Source: an uncultured Verrucomicrobia subdivision 3 bacterium (GTDB taxonomy: Bacteria; Verrucomicrobiota; Verrucomicrobiia; Limisphaerales; UBA11358). From it: a DNA stretch of 33,193 nt. Position 1 is the stretch's first letter. Each line of letters begins with the position of its first letter. The stretch lies in assembly GCA_903944085.1 (NCBI GenBank), contig CAJAQO010000127.1, positions 1-33,193 on the forward strand. The letters are read 5' to 3'. This document shows positions 30,301 through 33,193 of the stretch, in pieces. The notes under the pieces were generated by a model that saw only the letters and a list, made by a program, of their open reading frames with translations, had not been told where the DNA came from and searched no databases. The position numbers and the translations under genes are program-made.

Positions 30301-33193
30301 GCTACGGGATCAGCTCCATTCCGATCATTTCGGGCGGATCAAATTATATTGATACGCCGATCATCGTCGTCAATGGCGGCAGCGGCAGCGGCGCAAAGGC
30401 GATTTCGCAAATTGATTACGGCGCGGGCTCGGTGACGAACATTTTGATTACTTGTCCGGGCAATAATTATTCCAGCGGTGACGCCTTGACATTCACCATC
30501 GCTGGCGGCGCGGGCAGCGGCTTGACGCTCGGCACGCCGACGTTCGGGGCCAATGCGGCGGGCAGCCTGACGAAGCTCGGCGCCGGTTCGCTGACTTTGG
30601 TAAGTGGCAATGGTTTTGCCGGGTTGACGAAAATCCTTGGCGGCACGCTGAACGTCAATTCGTCCACGTTGAGCACACCGACGGATCTGCTGGTGACCAA
30701 CAGCACGCTGGCTATTGATGCCTCCGCCGGCAGTGGTTTCAGCGCCGGCAATGTGACATTGCAAAACAACACGACGGTGAGCATCAGCTTTGGCAACTTG
30801 ACCAGCGATCCGAACTTCGCTGCGCTCAGCGCCAGTGGCAGCCTGTCGGCTCCAGGCACCGGACTGATCATCGCGGTCAACGGTTTGGGTCTGCGGCCCG
30901 GCACCTTCACGCTCATCAAATACACTGGCACGGCGCTCGCGAGCCTGGCTAATTTTTCTTTGACGTTGCCGCCGGGCGTGGCAGCCACGCTGGTCAACAA
31001 CCAAGGAAACGATTCCATTGATCTGAATATCACCACGTCGCCGCAAAACTTGACTTGGGAAGGCACGGCTGGCGTCAACTGGGACATCAACACCACGGCC
31101 AACTGGAAGGACGGCAACGGCAACGGTGCCTGGTATCTGCAATACACCAACGGCGCGGTGATTGTCGGCGACGCCACCACGTTTGACGACACCTTGACCA
31201 ACGACTTCGTCAATCCGCAGCCGACGAATATTAATTTCACGACCACGGTGCAGTCGTTCCCGGTCGTGGTGAACAGCACGCTGCCTTACAGTTTTGGCGG
31301 CGTCGGCAGCCTCGCCGGCAGCGGCTATCTGGTCATGAGCAACACCGGATCGTTGTTCATCGGCTTGTCGAACAGCTACAGCGGCGGCACGTTTGTTTCC
31401 GCCGGCACAATTATTATTACGAATGATTCCGCGCTCGGCGCGGGTTCGGGCCTGCTCACGATGAACGGCGGAACGTTGCAGGCAAACAGCAGCGTGACGA
31501 ATAACCGGCCGATTTCTGTGGCCGCAGCTTCGACTCTGGACCTGCCCACGAACGTGACGATGCAAATCAACGGTGTGGCCACCGGTTCGGGCACGTGGAC
31601 AAAACTGGACGCTGGCACGCTGGTGCTGACCGGCACGATGTCCAACGCTCCGGCGGTGGCGGCGGGCACAATGCGCGTGGCCAGCACGGGCAAAGTGGCG
31701 ACGACCGGCGTGCTGCGCGTCGGCAACACCGCTTCCAGCAGCGGGGTGCTGACGATTTCCGGCGGCACGATTCAAGGGAACAACAACGGCGGCCAGTTCG
31801 TCTCCAGCGTCATCGCCGGCTCGGCGGCGGGTTCCGCCGGGAGCATCCAAATGGCTTCAGGCACGCTGACCACGCTGCAACAATTCGCCTTGGGCGCGGG
31901 CCTGGCCGGCTACGGCGCGTTCGACGTTGGCGGCGGCACCGTCGGGCTGGGCAGCTATCTGGTTGTCGGTTTTAACAACGACACGGCGGTGTTGAACCAA
32001 ACTGGCGGCACAATCTCTGTTTTGACCAACTGTCTTACCATTGGTGCGGGCGGCACGGCTTCCGTCGGCGTGGCCAATTTCAGCGCCGGCACGTTCGTCT
32101 CGGCCAACGGCACGAACGGAAATTCTGGCGGACGCGGCGGCGCGTTCGTTGGCGAAAACGGCACTGGCTTCATGAACGTGATGGGCAGCGCGGCGCTGAC
32201 TTTGATCGGTGACGCTAATCTTACTCTTGGTCGCACGGGCACCGGCGCGGCGGGCACGGTCAATTTGGACGGCGGCACCGTCACCACGGCGCAGGTTTCG
32301 CAGGGTGCCGGCTCGGCCACGTTAAATTTCAATGGCGGCACGCTCAAGGCATCCACCAACAACGCTAATTTTGTCACCGGACTGACCAGCGCCACGATTT
32401 GCAGCGGCGGCGCGACGCTCAATGACGGCGGTTTCTCCGTCACCATCGGACAACTGCTCGCCGCCCCGTCCGGTTACGGCGTCAGTTCGATTCCGGTTTC
32501 CGCCGGTGGCAGCGGTTACATTGACTCACCCGTGGTGACCATCAGCGGCGGCAGCGGCACCAACGCCACGGCCATTGCCCAAATTAATTATTCGACGGGC
32601 GCGGTGACGAATATTTTCGTGACCTGTCCCGGCAACGGCTATGCCAATGGCGACAGCTTGAGTGTCAGCTTTTCTGGCGGCGCCGGCACGGGCGCGACCG
32701 CTGGCACCGTCGCGCTGACGGCCAACACCGGCGGCAGTCTGACCAAGCTCGGCGCCGGCACGCTCACGTTGAGCGGCGCGAACACCTACAGCGGCACGAC
32801 CCTCGTGGGCGGCGGCCAATTGATGCTCACCCCGGCGCAACAGGTCACCGGTTCCGTGACCGTCAGCAATGGCGCAACTTTGGGTGTGCTCATCGGCAAC
32901 GGCGGCACGGCGAACGCGGGCAATTTGAACCTCGGCACTTCGGCCACCGGCACAAATTATCTGTCATTTATTCTCAATGCCGGAACCAATCCGGTGGTGC
33001 CGCCGTTGCAAGTCGGAACCATTACTTCAAGCGGCACAAATTATGTGCGGCTGGGCGGCATTATTTCACTTGGCACGTTCCCGGTGGTTAAATACTCCGG
33101 CGCGCTTGCCGGTTCAGGCGTGTTCGCCACGAATGTTCTCGGCCCGCAAGGCATGGTCGCGACGCTCTCGAACAATGTCGCGAGCGGCACGCT
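27336..33193 (+). CDS. Giant autotransporter-associated beta-strand repeat protein with LamG-like domain (3' end off the right edge)
   Basis: An open frame of at least 1952 codons from ATG 27336, checked at several points for continuity. A Sec signal peptide (WLTRFLLGILCAGALSAHAA) sends it out of the cytoplasm. The body is Gly/Thr/Asn-rich with repeated G-T-L-x-L and NGGTL strands typical of autotransporter-associated beta-strand repeats, for example LTKAGVGTLVLGGNNSYSGA near residue 152 and LTKLGAGSLTLV near 1078. A LamG/concanavalin-like domain lies at about residues 186-409 (SWTVI, GQLAEVYVYNRALA). A Trp-rich module at residues about 25-90 recurs near 1240 (LTWEGTAGVNWDINTTANWK). The fold should be a long right-handed beta-helix on the cell surface, perhaps binding polysaccharide. 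No clear ribosome site precedes the start. The C-terminal anchor or barrel lies outside the window. Confidence 0.88.
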   Translation, partial: MNTHQHSTQLTVFSRPFGWLTRFLLGILCAGALSAHAANGIWTNNASSAWSATTNWLNSTVADGTDAIADFTTIDLAAPRTVTVDASHNLGSMLFGDAAGSLADLWTLTPSGGSVLTLAVSSGSPGITVSNNATHTNITVLNVPLAGTQGLTKAGVGTLVLGGNNSYSGATAISAGTLQLTNAASTGPVLYLSFNNVSGNIVTNAGSGGAAMNGLIVGTGASVGAGGPNGNNALTVGSGSVNAGYVLVNSSVVNFNTNLNWTLALWLKTSQTGAVYAYQGDGGWASGNTVFHLNAGSNDLAGAYAGGVRFAQGWQAGTSNLVDSAWHFVVMTCSGGGKTNYVDGSVDSWTVINGAAMNQWNGNGNGGQFWVGGAPDIGDGDLRLNGQLAEVYVYNRALAQTEIQALKTAAGPVAQPVLPPVSAVAVASSSKLDLNGVSPAVAGLSGLGVVDTTASTGTNQLVINNSADTVFAGIITNTLGVLALHKTGAGALTLTGTNGYTGNTLLDSGTLNIVTANSIGTGGTLFINGGTIDNNSGAAVTIVNNKASQWAGDFTFTGTTNLSFGTGGVTITGPGTNRTVTVSSNTLSIGVLTGTTGPGYNLIKNGAGSLFLGGSSASTLAGHGLVINGGTVLMSQDLNSVASLTGTGTLETSGTGVNKWFWINNPSNVVFSGTIQNYPGTTGRGLGFNKTGLGTVTLNGNASFNDTITIQQGKVIMTGSGISIVSSNGSEAASTIGTVANTAGILSVSNGATVTFASTGAAAYTTGVTIGSTALANGDVQVDAGSVIVSNQLAVGGACYGAYSQRSGSTLVGGFIACGGNTNGGVINLSGGTLTHGVGYTGMGITIGYGGVNAATYGVMNVYNNASYTVSGAANGIWPGEVNNGNFNMWGNPTVTVNSDGIVFGRGNAAGNGTVNLNGGTLAVNFITNGVGSGTFNFNGGTLKANAQIGTSFTKGNTSTAFFDYSGGTIIDDGGYAIAFTQPIQAPGGYGISSIPIISGGSNYIDTPIIVVNGGSGSGAKAISQIDYGAGSVTNILITCPGNNYSSGDALTFTIAGGAGSGLTLGTPTFGANAAGSLTKLGAGSLTLVSGNGFAGLTKILGGTLNVNSSTLSTPTDLLVTNSTLAIDASAGSGFSAGNVTLQNNTTVSISFGNLTSDPNFAALSASGSLSAPGTGLIIAVNGLGLRPGTFTLIKYTGTALASLANFSLTLPPGVAATLVNNQGNDSIDLNITTSPQNLTWEGTAGVNWDINTTANWKDGNGNGAWYLQYTNGAVIVGDATTFDDTLTNDFVNPQPTNINFTTTVQSFPVVVNSTLPYSFGGVGSLAGSGYLVMSNTGSLFIGLSNSYSGGTFVSAGTIIITNDSALGAGSGLLTMNGGTLQANSSVTNNRPISVAAASTLDLPTNVTMQINGVATGSGTWTKLDAGTLVLTGTMSNAPAVAAGTMRVASTGKVATTGVLRVGNTASSSGVLTISGGTIQGNNNGGQFVSSVIAGSAAGSAGSIQMASGTLTTLQQFALGAGLAGYGAFDVGGGTVGLGSYLVVGFNNDTAVLNQTGGTISVLTNCLTIGAGGTASVGVANFSAGTFVSANGTNGNSGGRGGAFVGENGTGFMNVMGSAALTLIGDANLTLGRTGTGAAGTVNLDGGTVTTAQVSQGAGSATLNFNGGTLKASTNNANFVTGLTSATICSGGATLNDGGFSVTIGQLLAAPSGYGVSSIPVSAGGSGYIDSPVVTISGGSGTNATAIAQINYSTGAVTNIFVTCPGNGYANGDSLSVSFSGGAGTGATAGTVALTANTGGSLTKLGAGTLTLSGANTYSGTTLVGGGQLMLTPAQQVTGSVTVSNGATLGVLIGNGGTANAGNLNLGTSATGTNYLSFILNAGTNPVVPPLQVGTITSSGTNYVRLGGIISLGTFPVVKYSGALAGSGVFATNVLGPQGMVATLSNNVASGT
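30060..30660 (+). repeat. Internal module of the giant protein, copy A
   Basis: Encodes NGTVNLNGGTLAV, FNFNGGTLKA, APGGYGISSIP, GGSNYIDTPIIV, QIDYGAGSVTNILITCPGNN and LTKLGAGSLTL in order. The same order recurs in copy B at 32247-32830, with about half of the residues identical by eye. Each copy has a lone Cys in TCPGN. Confidence 0.75.
32247..32830 (+). repeat. Internal module of the giant protein, copy B
   Basis: Encodes AGTVNLDGGTV, LNFNGGTLKA, APSGYGVSSIP, GGSGYIDSPVVT, QINYSTGAVTNIFVTCPGNG and LTKLGAGTLTL in the order of copy A. The sequence after copy B (LGTFPVVKYSGALAG near 33078) again matches the sequence after copy A (GTFTLIKYTGTALAS near 30903), so the whole interval of about 2.2 kb looks duplicated. 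Confidence 0.75.

Noticed and set aside
30339-31850. 503-codon open frame on the minus strand
   Set aside because: It is antisense to the giant repeat protein. Its Ala/Arg/Gly/His-rich text without domains is what the repetitive GC-rich coding strand produces in that frame. The same applies to other long minus-strand frames between 27347 and 32840.

Overview
The window looks like a chromosome segment of a Verrucomicrobiota bacterium, probably close to Pedosphaera (Limisphaerales). This is inferred from protein style: a prepilin-like protein with an H-x9-DG-type C-terminus next to a XylR-like AraC regulator, a very large autotransporter-associated beta-strand repeat protein, and an Ala/Lys-rich histone-H1-like protein. 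No rRNA, tRNA, CRISPR array or insertion sequence was seen.

Positions 1-18489 are an exopolysaccharide (EPS) cluster read entirely on the minus strand. In transcription order it starts with a specialised NusG-like antiterminator (18489-18001) and a leader of about 570 nt. Next come a 45-codon ORF with a strong ribosome site that is stop/start coupled to an AraC-family regulator, then an export trio: outer-membrane beta-barrel protein, Wza-like secretin and Wzc-like tyrosine autokinase. After a scar come a Wzx-type flippase, glycosyltransferases (one GT4-like, one GT11 fucosyltransferase-like, two GT2), three methyltransferases (two FkbM), two hexapeptide-repeat acyltransferases and an acyltransferase-3 protein cut by the left edge. 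The product should be a methylated, acylated, possibly fucosylated polymer. No polymerase, initiating sugar-phosphate transferase or nucleotide-sugar pathway is visible, so those parts lie elsewhere or beyond the left edge.

The scar at 10720-11357 separates the export genes from the assembly genes. It holds a truncated epimerase start, an intact addiction-module antitoxin, and a ParE/RelE-like toxin with no usual start codon and two frameshifts.

Positions 18630-23046 are a signalling block: a hybrid REC-PAS-PAS-PAS-HisKA_3 kinase, a convergent NarL-type response regulator, a stand-alone receiver protein, a strong hairpin terminator and the histone-H1-like protein. A Crp/Fnr regulator pseudogene follows at 23160-23670, then an unrecognised conserved-looking protein.

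Positions 24912-33193 hold the prepilin-like gene, divergent from a XylR-like regulator (LacI-type sensor plus AraC DNA-binding domain). Downstream of the regulator is a giant secreted beta-strand repeat protein with a LamG-like domain and internal module duplication; it runs off the right edge after at least 1952 residues. Candidate operators (an 8-6-8 palindrome and a 13-bp direct repeat spaced 21 bp) lie next to the regulator.
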